Below, piece by piece: positions 63,593 through 64,000 of a stretch of 64,000 bases of DNA. The stretch comes from Bugula neritina (Eukaryota > Bryozoa > Gymnolaemata > Cheilostomatida > Bugulidae). The first letter of the stretch is position 1; each line of letters begins with the position of its first letter. The stretch covers positions 30,926,004 through 30,990,003 of the forward strand of contig OZ037765.1 of NCBI GenBank assembly GCA_964035545.1, read 5' to 3'. The notes beneath the pieces were generated by a model. That model ran no database searches. It saw only the letters and a program-made list of their open reading frames with translations, and was not told the DNA's origin. Position numbers and translations under genes: made by a program.

Positions 63593-63834
63593 TTACAGTA
63601 AAATTGTCAAGGGAGCAGCCGTGGTCTAGGGGTTAGAGCGTTTGCCTAGTAAACAGGAGGTCATGGGTTCGAGCCCAGACAAAGGCCATTGGTGATGTTA
63701 GGAAGAGCATCCAGTCATAATTGCTCCTGTGCCTCATTTAAATAAGCCCTTAGCAAAAACCCTTTCTATCAGGGGTTTCTCACAGGGATAGTGACTACAA
63801 ACTTGCGTGAGTTTTTCTTACAGTAAAATTGTCA
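63593..63834 (+). mobile_element. Complete tRNA-derived SINE with 17-bp target-site duplication
   Basis: Perfect direct repeats TTACAGTAAAATTGTCA at 63593-63609 and 63818-63834 flank a 208-bp element. The head is tRNA-like: A box TGGTCTAGGGG and B box GGGTTCGAGCCC give internal RNA polymerase III promoter boxes. The body GGCCATTGGTGATGTTAGGA and the following AGAGCATCCAGTCATAATTG match the truncated copy at 53605-53748. The 3' end is short and T-rich (GAGTTTTTC) without a poly(A) tail. The anticodon stem has a mismatch, so this is not a functional tRNA gene. The perfect duplication points to a recent insertion. Confidence 0.9.
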
Positions 63835-64000
63835 TAGCAGCATATTATTCCCAATTTAAACTCCTGAAAGACTTGTAAGAGACATGTATTAGTTAATATT
63901 ATATTCAAATATACATTTTAAATTTGAACGAACTAGCTTTTATTATTATTGTGCTTCTATTTTTTAAAATTTTACTAAAATTTGCAATGTAAGTAATGCT
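63835..64000. other. AT-rich right edge
   Basis: Nothing recognisable beyond the SINE target site. Confidence 0.5.

Noticed and set aside
63620-63695. Possible tRNA gene
   Set aside because: The anticodon stem is imperfect, no acceptor stem closes, and the sequence continues into a SINE body flanked by a target-site duplication.

Overview
This window is nuclear DNA from an invertebrate animal. It is AT-rich and intron-rich, with GT-AG introns, short exons, many minisatellites and a tRNA-derived SINE family. No prokaryotic operon, CRISPR array, viral gene or reverse transcriptase was recognised. The internal rod-type first exon in the myosin gene recalls molluscan catchin/myorod, so a lophotrochozoan is one possibility, but the phylum is not settled.

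Layout: (1) 377-1810 (+), the 3' part of a small gene for a single-pass type II membrane protein of unknown family. (2) 3346-28361 (-), a complete non-muscle/smooth-type myosin II heavy chain gene. I reconstructed 30 coding exons whose phases agree at every junction, giving 1975 residues. It also holds a separate in-frame first exon inside the rod region (8082-8447) and two homologous 30-nt cassette exons, plus a third candidate, before the last exon. (3) 33686-42565 (-), a TCF20/RAI1-like chromatin reader: nine coding exons, 963 residues, two AT-hooks and a C-terminal extended PHD finger. (4) 46638-49720 (-), hydroxylysine kinase (HYKK-like): six exons, 359 residues. (5) 52199-56415 (+), mitochondrial-type 3-ketoacyl-CoA thiolase (ACAA2-like): nine exons, 395 residues. 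(6) 56688-61785 (-), a divergent forkhead protein: ten exons, 572 residues. (7) 63610-63817, a complete SINE with a perfect 17-bp target-site duplication; a truncated relative lies in a thiolase intron.

The genes do not form an obvious pathway. HYKK and thiolase are head-to-head about 2.5 kb apart. The thiolase and forkhead genes converge with probably overlapping 3' ends, as do gene 1 and the myosin gene. The most interesting material is in the myosin gene: a tail-only product predicted from an internal start, tail microexons with a repeated KTP motif, and minisatellites that abut, and in several cases copy, splice sites. All exon boundaries were derived by hand from splice motifs, reading phase and family similarity; none is confirmed by transcript data.
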